Below the pieces are notes generated by a model. It was not told the origin of the DNA. It saw only the letters and a list, made by a program, of their open reading frames with translations, and did not search any database. Of a stretch of DNA of 64,000 nucleotides, positions 19,209 to 27,784 are shown in pieces. Position numbers and translations under genes: made by a program. The stretch's first letter is position 1; each line of letters opens with the position of its first letter. Source of the stretch: Paludibacteraceae bacterium. Lineage in GTDB: Bacteria; Bacteroidota; Bacteroidia; Bacteroidales; Paludibacteraceae. The stretch is from positions 46,599-110,598 of the forward strand of contig JAFTXV010000001.1 in NCBI GenBank assembly GCA_017461505.1, written 5' to 3'.

Positions 19209-19291
19209 GAAATAAGGGGCGAGTAAGGGGCAACTAAGGGGCATATAATGGGGAATTAAGAATTAAGAATTTTGAATTAAGAATTAAAGAT

Positions 19292-20503
19292 ATGAATATT
19301 ACAGAGAGATTTTTGAAGTATGTGAGTTTTTGCACAACTTCGGATGAAGAGACCAACATGACGCCCTCAACTCCTGGGCAGATGGAGTTTGCTAAGTACC
19401 TTGCAGCTGAGCTCAAAGAGATTGGTATGCAAGAGGTTACATTGGATGAGAATGGTTATGTGATGGCCACCCTACCCGCTAATGTAGAAGGCAAACCAAC
19501 TATCGGTTTTATTGCTCACATGGATACCGCTCCTGATGCCAGCGGCAAAAATGTGAAAGCACGTATCGTAGAAAACTACGACGGACAAGATATTGTACTC
19601 AATGCAGAGAAGAATATCGTATTTGAAGTAGCGAAATACCCAGAGATCTTGGATTACAAAGGTCAAGATATTATCGTGACGGATGGAACAACACTACTCG
19701 GAGCAGATGATAAAGCGGGCTTGGCAGAGATTGTAACTGCGTGTGAATATCTGATTCAACACCCTGAGATTCAGCACGGTAAGATTCGCGTAGGCTTTAC
19801 TCCAGATGAGGAGATCGGTCAAGGGGCAGACCACTTCGATGTAGAGAAGTTCGGTTGCGACTTTGCCTATACCATGGACGGTGGTGCTGTGGGCGAATTA
19901 GAATACGAAAACTTCAACGCGGCAGGTTGCAAGGTGAAAGTGCATGGTGTGAATGTGCACCCTGGTTATGGCTACCACAAGATGATCAACTCGATGCGTA
20001 TCGCTAACCATTTTGCGACGATGTTACCTCGTTGGGAAACCCCAGAGCATACACAAGGCTACGAAGGCTTCTACCATTTGATTGCTATGAATGGTAGTGT
20101 AGAAGAGACCACTTTGCAATATATCATCCGTGACCACGACCGCGCACGCTTTGAGAGCCGTAAGCGCGAGATAGAGCACTTGGCGCGCAAGATTAACCAA
20201 GAGTATGGCGAAGGTACTGTAGAAGTAGAGATACGTGACCAATACTATAATATGCGCGAGAAAGTAGAACCTGTAATGCATATCGTCACCCTCGTGGAGG
20301 AAGCGATGAAAGAGGTGGGTGTGACACCTAAGGTGCAACCTATCCGTGGTGGTACAGATGGTGCACGCCTCTCCTTCGAGGGACTACCCTGCCCTAATAT
20401 CTTCGCTGGTGGTGTGAACTTCCACAGCCGATTTGAATATCTACCTATTCCATCCATGGAGAAGGCGATGGAAGTGATCTTGCAAATCGTCGCTAAAGCG
20501 TAA
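19292..20503 (+). CDS. pepT: Peptidase T (tripeptide aminopeptidase)
   Basis: This 403-residue M20-family zinc aminopeptidase releases the N-terminal residue of tripeptides in the cytoplasm. H76-x-D78 (AHMDTAPD), D139/D140 (LLGADDKAG) and E173/E174 (TPDEEIG) are the zinc and catalytic residues. The C-terminal [19 protein letters not shown] and [10 protein letters not shown] complete the family pattern. The length matches PepT. It is flanked by tandem repeats on both sides. Confidence 0.95.
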   Translation: MNITERFLKYVSFCTTSDEETNMTPSTPGQMEFAKYLAAELKEIGMQEVTLDENGYVMATLPANVEGKPTIGFIAHMDTAPDASGKNVKARIVENYDGQDIVLNAEKNIVFEVAKYPEILDYKGQDIIVTDGTTLLGADDKAGLAEIVTACEYLIQHPEIQHGKIRVGFTPDEEIGQGADHFDVEKFGCDFAYTMDGGAVGELEYENFNAAGCKVKVHGVNVHPGYGYHKMINSMRIANHFATMLPRWETPEHTQGYEGFYHLIAMNGSVEETTLQYIIRDHDRARFESRKREIEHLARKINQEYGEGTVEVEIRDQYYNMREKVEPVMHIVTLVEEAMKEVGVTPKVQPIRGGTDGARLSFEGLPCPNIFAGGVNFHSRFEYLPIPSMEKAMEVILQIVAKA

Positions 20504-20519
20504 CAATTTTCGTAAATAG

Positions 20520-20698
20520 CGGCAGAGCCGCGAAAGTGGCTAAAGCGAAAATGGTCTTCGACGAAAGTGGTACCTTCGGTACGTAAATAACGCAAAGCCA
20601 TTAACGTGAAACCACTTTCGTGAGCGCAGCGAACCATCTTCGTGAGCGAAGCGAACCACCTTCGTGAGCGAAGCGAACCACCTTCGTGAGCGAAGCGA
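20520..20698. repeat. 22-bp tandem repeat array with hairpin units
   Basis: Four consecutive 22-bp copies begin at 20611, 20633, 20655 and 20677. Each contains CTTCGTGAGCGAAG, which can fold as a five-bp hairpin; the last two copies are identical. More degenerate pieces of the same type lie from about 20520 to 20610. There are no variable spacers, so it is not a CRISPR. Confidence 0.9.
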
Positions 20699-20734
20699 AC
20701 CAATAACGTAAACAAAGTGAACTAAAAGAATTAT

Positions 20735-21802
20735 ATGAAAACTACTCCATTTACAGACATCCATATCGCTCTAGGAGCGAAGATGGCAGATTTTGCGGGC
20801 TTTAATATGCCTATTCAATACCCTACGGGTATCAACCAAGAACACATGATTGTGCGTGAAGGCGTAGGTGTGTTTGATGTGAGCCATATGGGCGAGTTTT
20901 GGGTGAAAGGTGAGAAGGCACTCGACTTCTTGCAATACATCACTACCAACGATGTGAGCAAATTGGAAGCTGGCAAAGCACAATATACTTGTTTCCCTAA
21001 CGGCAAAGGTGGTATTGTAGATGACTTGATTATTTACAAATACTCTACCACAAAGTATCTGCTTGTAGTGAATGCAGGCAATATAGACAAGGACTGGGCA
21101 TGGGTGAATGAGCAAAACACCTTTGGTGTACAACTGGAGAATGCAAGCGACCGCTACGGTCAATTGGCTGTCCAAGGACCCAAAGCCACAGAGATGCTGC
21201 AATTACTCACCGATGCAGATTTGAGCGCGATTCCCTATTACGCTTTCCGCGAATGGTCATTCGCAGGCGTGCAAGGCGTAATTCTAAGTAATACAGGTTA
21301 TACCGGCGCTGGCGGATTTGAATTGTATTTCCCTAAAGAGTACAGCCAACAAATCTGGGATGCTCTCTTCGAAGTAGGTAAAGACTTTGGTTTGGCTCCT
21401 ATCGGACTCGGCGCACGCGATAGCTTGCGTTTGGAGAAATGGTATTGCCTCTATGGTCATGATATTGATGACACCACCTCTCCATTGGAAGCAGGACTTG
21501 GCTGGATTACCAAGTTTGATGCTAAAGACTTCATTGACAAAGAGTTCTTGCTCAAGCAAAAAGCGGAAGGCGTACAACGTAAGTTGGTACACTTTGAATG
21601 CCAAGAGCGTGCTATCCCACGCTGTGGTTATGAGATCTGCGATGCAGAGGGCACAGTGATTGGTAATGTGACAAGTGGTATCATGCTACCAACCACCAAG
21701 ATTGGTGTAGGTATGGGTTACGTGAAGACTGCTTTTGCCAAGAAAGAGACCATCATCTATATCAAGATTCGTGAGAAGTTGATTCCAGCGAAGATTGTAT
21801 AA
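20735..21802 (+). CDS. gcvT: Aminomethyltransferase (glycine cleavage system T protein)
   Basis: The T protein transfers the methylene group from aminomethyl-lipoyl-H protein to tetrahydrofolate, releasing ammonia. The 355-residue protein begins [20 protein letters not shown] and has FDVSHMGEF near 44-52 and [11 protein letters not shown] near 189-199, all typical. The C-terminal barrel ends with a lysine-rich IPAKIV. gcvH and gcvP are not in the window. Folate-dependent relatives such as YgfZ are less likely, given the complete T-protein pattern. Confidence 0.93.
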   Translation: MKTTPFTDIHIALGAKMADFAGFNMPIQYPTGINQEHMIVREGVGVFDVSHMGEFWVKGEKALDFLQYITTNDVSKLEAGKAQYTCFPNGKGGIVDDLIIYKYSTTKYLLVVNAGNIDKDWAWVNEQNTFGVQLENASDRYGQLAVQGPKATEMLQLLTDADLSAIPYYAFREWSFAGVQGVILSNTGYTGAGGFELYFPKEYSQQIWDALFEVGKDFGLAPIGLGARDSLRLEKWYCLYGHDIDDTTSPLEAGLGWITKFDAKDFIDKEFLLKQKAEGVQRKLVHFECQERAIPRCGYEICDAEGTVIGNVTSGIMLPTTKIGVGMGYVKTAFAKKETIIYIKIREKLIPAKIV

Positions 21803-21840
21803 GAAAGCATATCGTCTTTCTATGTGAGAAAGACATTATT

Positions 21841-21883
21841 AAATAGCACCCCTTGCGCTACCTTTGCGCAAGGGGTGCTATTT
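21841..21883. terminator. Bidirectional terminator between gcvT and galK
   Basis: The arms 21841-21858 and 21866-21883 form a perfect 18-bp stem with a seven-base loop. A/T-rich outer pairs give T runs on either strand. It separates convergent genes. Confidence 0.8.
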
Positions 21884-21901
21884 AGATATTGACTGAATGT
21901 C

Positions 21902-23065
21902 TTACTCTACCCTATGAGCACCATCGCCAATTTCTGCGATATAGAAATCAGCCTTCAAACCGGTTTTCTCAGTATATTCTCTACCTACTTGCTCAATGAA
22001 GGTAGGAATAGCTTCCTCGCGCACTAATGATACGGTGCAACCACCAAAGCCACCACCTGTCATACGGCTACCGATTACGCCTTCCACTTTCCATGCTGCT
22101 TCCGCAAGGGCATCCAATTGAGGACCTGTCACCTCATAATCATCGCGCAGAGAAATATGACTTTGATTCATCAATACGCCAAACTTCTCAATATCTCCTT
22201 TTTGCAGCGCCTCTACGGCATCCACTGTACGTTGTACTTCACCAACTACGTGACGAGCACGGCGGTGTGCTACTTCATCGGTAATAGCATCTTTGACTTG
22301 CTCAAATTCAGATTGTGAGAGTTCTGCTAGATATTGGATTGGGCGTACCGCATTAATTTGCTCTACTGCTAATTGACATTGACGAACACGATCATTGAAA
22401 GATCCCGAATCAAGTTTGTGAGGCGAGTGAGTATTGGTGACTACGACCTTAATACCATCTAATTTAACTGGCACTAAGTCATACTCCAATGTGTCGCAAT
22501 TTAAATAGATGGCGTGATCTGCTTTGCCATGCGCAGAAGCAAATTGATCCATGATACCGCACATTACACCAGCAAACTCATGTTCGGATGCACGGCCAAT
22601 CTTGGCTAATTCAGTAAGTGGGTATCCTGTGCCAAGCAAATCGTTTAGTGCATAAGCGGTTACAACCTCCATTGCAGCACTACTGCTCAAACCCGCACCT
22701 GCAGGTACATTACCCCAGAAGAGGATATCGTATCCTTGAGTAATGGCTATGCCACGTTTGATAAATTGAGCAAAGACTCCTAATGGATAATTTGCCCATG
22801 CTTTGTCAGGAAGTGGAGCAGTCAGTTCGTCCAAACCTAAGGTATATACTGCCTCCATATTCAAGGAACGGAAATTGATTTTTTGCTCGTTGTTAGGAGA
22901 GAGCAAGAGATAGGTACCAAAGCTGAGTGCGCAAGGGAACACAAAACCACCGTTGTAGTCGGTATGCTCACCTATTAAGTTAACACGACCAGGGGAAAAG
23001 AATATGTCGGTTGCTGGTTTTTGATAAACTGCTTCGTAAGCAGATTTTAATTCTTCGAGTTTCAT
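21902..23065 (-). CDS. galK: Galactokinase
   Basis: This GHMP-family kinase phosphorylates galactose at C1 in the Leloir pathway. The 387-residue protein has the galactokinase signature GRVNLIGEHTDYNGG at 26-40 and the ATP loop PAGAGLSSSAAM at 121-132. CGIMDQFAS holds the catalytic aspartate, and GGGFGGCTVSL lies near the C-terminus. It is the last gene after the GH53 and GH2 genes, 9 bases from the GH2 gene, which ties it to use of galactose released from galactan. Confidence 0.96.
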   Translation of the reverse strand: MKLEELKSAYEAVYQKPATDIFFSPGRVNLIGEHTDYNGGFVFPCALSFGTYLLLSPNNEQKINFRSLNMEAVYTLGLDELTAPLPDKAWANYPLGVFAQFIKRGIAITQGYDILFWGNVPAGAGLSSSAAMEVVTAYALNDLLGTGYPLTELAKIGRASEHEFAGVMCGIMDQFASAHGKADHAIYLNCDTLEYDLVPVKLDGIKVVVTNTHSPHKLDSGSFNDRVRQCQLAVEQINAVRPIQYLAELSQSEFEQVKDAITDEVAHRRARHVVGEVQRTVDAVEALQKGDIEKFGVLMNQSHISLRDDYEVTGPQLDALAEAAWKVEGVIGSRMTGGGFGGCTVSLVREEAIPTFIEQVGREYTEKTGLKADFYIAEIGDGAHRVE

Positions 23066-23074
23066 GGTATGTAT

Positions 23075-25522
23075 TTATTGAATGGTTATTATTGCTTTTT
23101 TTAGTCCTTTCGCAGTAGCGGTTAGCGTACAATTTCCTTCTACAATAGCAGTCAATTCACCTGCAAAGGCATGATGCTGAGGCAAGTGGAAGAGGTCTAG
23201 ATTAGCCGCATCTCCATTGGCAGCAGCTCTGAATGTACCCTCGCCTTTTGTGGTAAATTGGATCAAGTTATCGGCATGCGGACAAAGATTACCACTCGCA
23301 TCGCAGACACGTACTCGCACAAAGTGAAGAGGCTTGCCGTCTGTTGCTGGTATGTCTTCTAAGTACATCTCAATATGATGAGGTTTTCCTGCAGTCTGGC
23401 GTACAGCTTCGCCATAGGGAGTAACTACTTTCAGTTCACCTGCCTCGTATGGGATATTATCCCAGATAAGGCGATAGCGGCGTTGCAAGCCCAATGGATC
23501 ACCTGCTTGGATAGCGGCTTCCGACTCTTCGCGGGTGAGTTTGCGCACCTTACCCATACTCTTTCCGTTGACAAAGAGTTCGCCTTCAGCGGCATCGGTG
23601 TATGCCATAACTGGGAGAGTATCACCCTCGTTCCAATTCCAATGAGGAAGGAGATGGACAGTATGTACATCCTTGCGCCACATAGAGCGATAGAGGTAGT
23701 AGCGATCTTTAGGAATACCCGCAAGGTCAATGATACCGAAGTAGGAAGAGTGACTTGGCCAAGCATCCGTATCCCATGGAGAGGGCTCGCCTAGATAATC
23801 AAAACCAGTCCAAACAAACTGTCCAATAGTCCAAGCATAGTCATCCATATTTCGGAAATCATCATCCGGAAGATTACTCCAAGGGCAATATTGCAGGTCA
23901 TAACTAGAGCATTGATTGGTTTGGCTATTGCCACCCGGATGATTCATATTAGTGATATGATCGGTATCATCGGGCAATGCAGGTAATAGATATACACCAC
24001 GAGAAGAAACGGTAGAGGCAGTCTCCGAGCCAAGAATTAGGTGTTGAGGTGTACGTTGGTAGGATTCCAAATAGCGATGAGGACGGTAATTGAGTCCAAC
24101 TATTTGCAGAACACTAGCAAAACCGTTCTCCAAAACGCATGTCACTTGATCCATACCCGCCGTACATGGACGTGTTCCATCCTCACGAACGCATATATCT
24201 TGCAACATTTTTGCAGTTTTATATCCCTGTGGGTCACATTGCGTAGGTACTTCGTTGCCAATAGACCACATGATGATACTTGGGTTGTTGCGGAAATGAT
24301 GTAGCATATTCACCATATCGCGCTCTGCCCATTCATTGAAGAAGCGACTATAACCATTTTTACATTTTGCCCAATCCCACTCATCGAATGGTTCACACAT
24401 CACCATAAGTCCGAGTTCATCGCAAAGTTCGATTTGTTCGGGCGCAGGCATATTGTGGGAAGTACGAATAGCATCGCATCCCATCTCCTTGAGTATCAAT
24501 AACTGACGGCGTAGTGCATCTTTGTTAATTGCCGAGCCTAGAGGACCAAGATCATGGTGCAAGCAAACACCTTGAATCTTACGCACTTTGCCATTCAAGA
24601 GGAAGCCAACATTAGGAACGATTTGTACGCTACGCACGCCAAAAGTGGTTTCTACCTCTTCTTGATATACATCGTCTGCATATACACTTGTGCGTGCAAT
24701 ATATAAATTAGGCGTCTCAGGCGACCAGAGAGCAGGATTGTGGAGGGTGATGTTTTGCTCAAGAGGTAGATTATGCTTTACATCATACGTACTCACCAAC
24801 GAATCTACCACCTCGCCTGTAGATTTGAGTATCAACGTCGTATGCAAACGAATTTGCTTATTGAGTGCATTCTCTACACGTGTCTTGATGTTCACGCTGG
24901 CTAATTGCTCTGTTACATAAGGCGTTGTGATATGTGTACCCCAGATAGGTACATATACCGATGGCTTTTGAATAAGATGCACATTGCGATATAAACCTGC
25001 ACCAGGATACCAACGGCTACTCTGCTCGCGGTTTTGAAGGCGAACAGCAATTTCGTTGTCGCCAGCGTGGAGAGCAGATGTAATGTCACAGTGAAAAGCA
25101 TTGTAGCCATATGGCCAGAAGCATACTTTCTGTCCATTGATAAAGACCTCTGCCTCGCTCATGGCTCCATCGAAGAGGAGGAAATAATTGGTAGATGTAG
25201 ATGGTAGATCGCTTCGCTGTAGATCGGCGCAAGCGCCTGTAGTTGGTAGAGTGACATTGGTTTTATACCATGCGCTACCCATGTATGGAAGTCCACCCGT
25301 GCGACCAGTCTTGATAGATGGGAAGGTCTCCCCATTTTGCCAAACGGTAACGTTCTGCAAGTCGTTGGCGCGGTCGAATGGTCCGTAGATCGCCCAATCG
25401 TGAGGGATAGTTACTTGCTGCCATGATTTTGCATTAGATGCTGGCATTTCATGATTATTCTGCTCCATTGAGAATTGCCACGAAGTGAGCAGAGAAGTGA
25501 TGGCTAAAATCAGGAGAGTCAT
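23075..25522 (-). CDS. Glycoside hydrolase family 2 beta-galactosidase with a repeat-encoded insertion
   Basis: The 815-residue protein has the GH2 order: sugar-binding jelly roll (to about 185), Ig-like domain, TIM barrel, then a DUF4982-like and further C-terminal Ig-like domain. E424 (WSIGNEVP) is the acid/base and E500 (LGSETAS) the nucleophile. A short hydrophobic N-terminus suggests export to the periplasm. Residues about 92-109 ([18 protein letters not shown]) interrupt the jelly roll at a normally short loop. They are encoded by the interspersed repeat at 25191-25250 and nearly match the insertion in PdxA. The setting beside GH53 and galK points to cleavage of beta-1,4-galacto-oligosaccharides. 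Confidence 0.9.
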   Translation of the reverse strand: MTLLILAITSLLTSWQFSMEQNNHEMPASNAKSWQQVTIPHDWAIYGPFDRANDLQNVTVWQNGETFPSIKTGRTGGLPYMGSAWYKTNVTLPTTGACADLQRSDLPSTSTNYFLLFDGAMSEAEVFINGQKVCFWPYGYNAFHCDITSALHAGDNEIAVRLQNREQSSRWYPGAGLYRNVHLIQKPSVYVPIWGTHITTPYVTEQLASVNIKTRVENALNKQIRLHTTLILKSTGEVVDSLVSTYDVKHNLPLEQNITLHNPALWSPETPNLYIARTSVYADDVYQEEVETTFGVRSVQIVPNVGFLLNGKVRKIQGVCLHHDLGPLGSAINKDALRRQLLILKEMGCDAIRTSHNMPAPEQIELCDELGLMVMCEPFDEWDWAKCKNGYSRFFNEWAERDMVNMLHHFRNNPSIIMWSIGNEVPTQCDPQGYKTAKMLQDICVREDGTRPCTAGMDQVTCVLENGFASVLQIVGLNYRPHRYLESYQRTPQHLILGSETASTVSSRGVYLLPALPDDTDHITNMNHPGGNSQTNQCSSYDLQYCPWSNLPDDDFRNMDDYAWTIGQFVWTGFDYLGEPSPWDTDAWPSHSSYFGIIDLAGIPKDRYYLYRSMWRKDVHTVHLLPHWNWNEGDTLPVMAYTDAAEGELFVNGKSMGKVRKLTREESEAAIQAGDPLGLQRRYRLIWDNIPYEAGELKVVTPYGEAVRQTAGKPHHIEMYLEDIPATDGKPLHFVRVRVCDASGNLCPHADNLIQFTTKGEGTFRAAANGDAANLDLFHLPQHHAFAGELTAIVEGNCTLTATAKGLKKAIITIQ
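25191..25250. repeat. Family B interspersed repeat inside the GH2 gene
   Basis: The plus strand carries TAGATGGTAGATCGCTTCGC, TGTAGATCGGCGCAAGCGCC and TGTAGTTGGTAG. It is the same unit as in pdxA and is read in the same frame on the minus strand. Confidence 0.85.
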
Positions 25523-25540
25523 TGAATTATGAATTTTGAA

Positions 25541-26608
25541 TTATCTTTTCCACAGTTGTTTTAGAGCGTCATTGGGTTGTCCTTCTGTGGTGAATGCGCC
25601 CATATGGTAGGAGCCCCACCCTAATGGAATATATTCTTGTGGACGCCAGCCATTATATACTTGAGGTTCCCAATAGAAGATTCCTTTCATATACTCCATA
25701 GTGTCCACACGTTGGCGGAAATCGGTTATAACATCCACGGAGTTAGAATCATTGGCATAGGTACCTATTTCCACCACCATCACAGGGCATTGAAACTCGT
25801 TATGCAGATTAACGATGTTTTGTGCCGCCAATTGATTCATCTCCTGCCAGTCTTTGCCTGACCATTGCTTCATCATTGGGTAGTGGCTAAGACCTATCAT
25901 GTCAAATTTACCTCCATATTGCAATAGATTGCGATAAAACCAGTTATTATCCAGATATGCATTATCAATATGTACAATCACTTGGGCATTTGGGAATACT
26001 GCTTTACATGCGTTATAGCCAGCGGTGGTGAGTTGTGCATAACGGCTCCACCCACCTTCTATCTCGCCGTTCTCACCTTGGAAACGTCCCATTGGCCAGA
26101 GCATACCACTACGCGTCTCATTGCCCACTTGAATCCATTCAGGGCTGACGCCCTCGGCTTTGAGTGCAGATAGTAGATCGGTAGTATGATTAGCCACTGC
26201 TTGCTTCATTTGCTCAAGGTCATAGTCTGCCCACGCAACAGGAATATTCTGACGGCTAGGGTCTGCAAAGAAGTCGGAATAATGGAAATCTATCATTACG
26301 CGCAGTTTGAGCGAGTCCGCACGACGAGCATTACGAATGACATCCTCTTTGTTGCTCCACCCAGTAGAATGGTTTACCCACACACGAAAACGCACAGCGT
26401 TCATACCAGCATCACGCATCACGTGCATACCATCTTTGGCAACACCAAGGGAATCGTAGAAAAGTACTCCATCTGCTTCTTGCTCACTAATCCATGAGCA
26501 ATCAGCACCATAGGCATAGCTACCAATTATAGGATCGGGATATGTGTCTTTTGGAGCGTTGCACGCGATAAGCGACAGCACAACGAAGAGTAAAAGCAGT
26601 TTTTTCAT
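25541..26608 (-). CDS. Endo-beta-1,4-galactanase (GH53), lipoprotein
   Basis: This endo-acting enzyme attacks the beta-1,4-galactan side chains of pectin. The start ATG at 26608 (MKKLLLLFVV) replaces a longer frame because it gives a lipoprotein signal ending LSLIAC with C16 lipidated, and it sits 25 bases from the promoter. The GH53 barrel shows GADCSWISEQE near 35-45, E164 (VGNETRSG) as acid/base and E280 (VVEIGTY) as nucleophile. The 355 residues form a single catalytic domain. Surface anchoring fits a role in making oligosaccharides for the neighbouring SusC/SusD pair. Confidence 0.92.
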   Translation of the reverse strand: MKKLLLLFVVLSLIACNAPKDTYPDPIIGSYAYGADCSWISEQEADGVLFYDSLGVAKDGMHVMRDAGMNAVRFRVWVNHSTGWSNKEDVIRNARRADSLKLRVMIDFHYSDFFADPSRQNIPVAWADYDLEQMKQAVANHTTDLLSALKAEGVSPEWIQVGNETRSGMLWPMGRFQGENGEIEGGWSRYAQLTTAGYNACKAVFPNAQVIVHIDNAYLDNNWFYRNLLQYGGKFDMIGLSHYPMMKQWSGKDWQEMNQLAAQNIVNLHNEFQCPVMVVEIGTYANDSNSVDVITDFRQRVDTMEYMKGIFYWEPQVYNGWRPQEYIPLGWGSYHMGAFTTEGQPNDALKQLWKR

Positions 26609-26632
26609 GGTTGGTATATTTAATAAATCGCT

Positions 26633-26664
26633 GCAAAGGTAGTAAAAATAATTGAAATATACAA
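26633..26664 (-). promoter_or_regulatory. Promoter of the GH53-GH2-galK operon
   Basis: On the minus strand TTG (26664-26662), 20 bases, then TACCTTTGC (26641-26633). The terminator at 26684-26708 lies just upstream, so this operon is uncoupled from the Sus genes. Confidence 0.75.
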
Positions 26665-26678
26665 ATATATTAGGTATA

Positions 26679-26708
26679 AAAAAGAAGCGTCCAACTCGTG
26701 GACGCTTC
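26679..26708 (-). terminator. Terminator of the SusC/SusD operon
   Basis: The perfect 10-bp arms 26684-26693 and 26699-26708 have a five-base loop. On the minus strand they are followed by TTTTTTATACC. Confidence 0.85.
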
Positions 26709-26737
26709 CCATTATTTGAATAGATTGTATTCAAAAA

Positions 26738-27730
26738 TTATTTTACCTCAGCACCAAGGATGTTGAAGAGTTTGCCGTTCATCTCAATAACCAATTGGCC
26801 ATCTTTGATAGTCTTAACAGCAGTTTTCTCTACTACAACCTCTTCTACGTCAGTAGTACCTTCAACACAAAGAGTGAAACGACCTGCAGAATAGTCAATA
26901 GAGATAGTGGTCTCATCACCTAAAGTAAGGTTTGGATTGTCGTACCACTTCTCTGCACCATTCTCATCCAATACAGGGTTACCATTCTCATCAACTTCTT
27001 GAAGTTGAATTTGGTTGCTCCAGTCTGTATCGCCAAGAGCTTTAAATTTGAAAGCTTTGGTCTTCTCAGCTTGTTTGAGTTCGAATACATATTCGAAAGT
27101 AGTTTCATCTACATAGTTAGCAGCAACACCCTCTGACCAAGTATTGAAATCACCAATGATAGCAGGATCGTAGTATGTACCATCAGCACCAGCGCAGAAA
27201 GGAGCGTTAAGGCGGATAGTGTAATCTGCATACTCAGCAACATAAGAGCAAAGGTCTTTGTGATTCTTGAAATACTTAGAAATCAAGATAACTGGCTCTG
27301 CAGTAGAATAACCCTTAAGGTTAGACTCACCATCGTAACCTGCTTCAATGTTTACAGTACCTGCGACAAGTTCCCAAGAAGCCACATCACCTGTTTGGTT
27401 ATCCCAAGAGAAAGAACCATCAGCAGTCAATTGAACTGGTTTACCTTCGATATTCGCACATGTATCGGTAACAGCTACATAGTACCAACCCTCGAAGCCC
27501 TCGAGTGGAGAGAATTTAGCCATAGAGGCAGGATTTGAAGAATCCCAGTTGTTGTAGGTACCAATAAATACAACATCGTTGCAAATCTCAGCCTCGAAGT
27601 AAATGCAAACGCACAATTGACCTGGCTCGTAATAGTCAGCGAGATCATTCTTAGTAGGAGTGGTTGCAGGAGCTGCGAAAGAAGCCACTGCTACTACCAA
27701 TGCTGCAAAAAACATAGAAATTTTTTTCAT
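26738..27730 (-). CDS. Secreted protein with two carbohydrate-binding-like modules (SusE/F position)
   Basis: The 330-residue protein has a signal peptide (MKKISMFFAALVVAVASFAA). Two modules each contain a GxYNNW or GDFNTW motif (about residues 57-62 and 192-197), as seen in E-set/CBM-like glycan-binding domains. An acidic loop lies near 240-260. The last 25 residues (about KDGQLVIEMNGKLFNILGA) resemble the short C-terminal motif seen on many secreted Bacteroidales proteins, possibly a sorting or anchoring signal. It follows SusD in the locus, the place of a surface glycan-binding protein. No lipobox is visible, unlike typical SusE/F. Confidence 0.7.
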   Translation of the reverse strand: MKKISMFFAALVVAVASFAAPATTPTKNDLADYYEPGQLCVCIYFEAEICNDVVFIGTYNNWDSSNPASMAKFSPLEGFEGWYYVAVTDTCANIEGKPVQLTADGSFSWDNQTGDVASWELVAGTVNIEAGYDGESNLKGYSTAEPVILISKYFKNHKDLCSYVAEYADYTIRLNAPFCAGADGTYYDPAIIGDFNTWSEGVAANYVDETTFEYVFELKQAEKTKAFKFKALGDTDWSNQIQLQEVDENGNPVLDENGAEKWYDNPNLTLGDETTISIDYSAGRFTLCVEGTTDVEEVVVEKTAVKTIKDGQLVIEMNGKLFNILGAEVK

Positions 27731-27784
27731 AATTGATAAAATTTTAAAAGTTAATAAATAAAGATTGTTAATGATATAATGGGA

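Noticed and set aside
20611-20698. Direct repeats that might be a CRISPR array.
   Set aside because: The 22-bp units are head to tail without unique spacers, and no cas gene is near.
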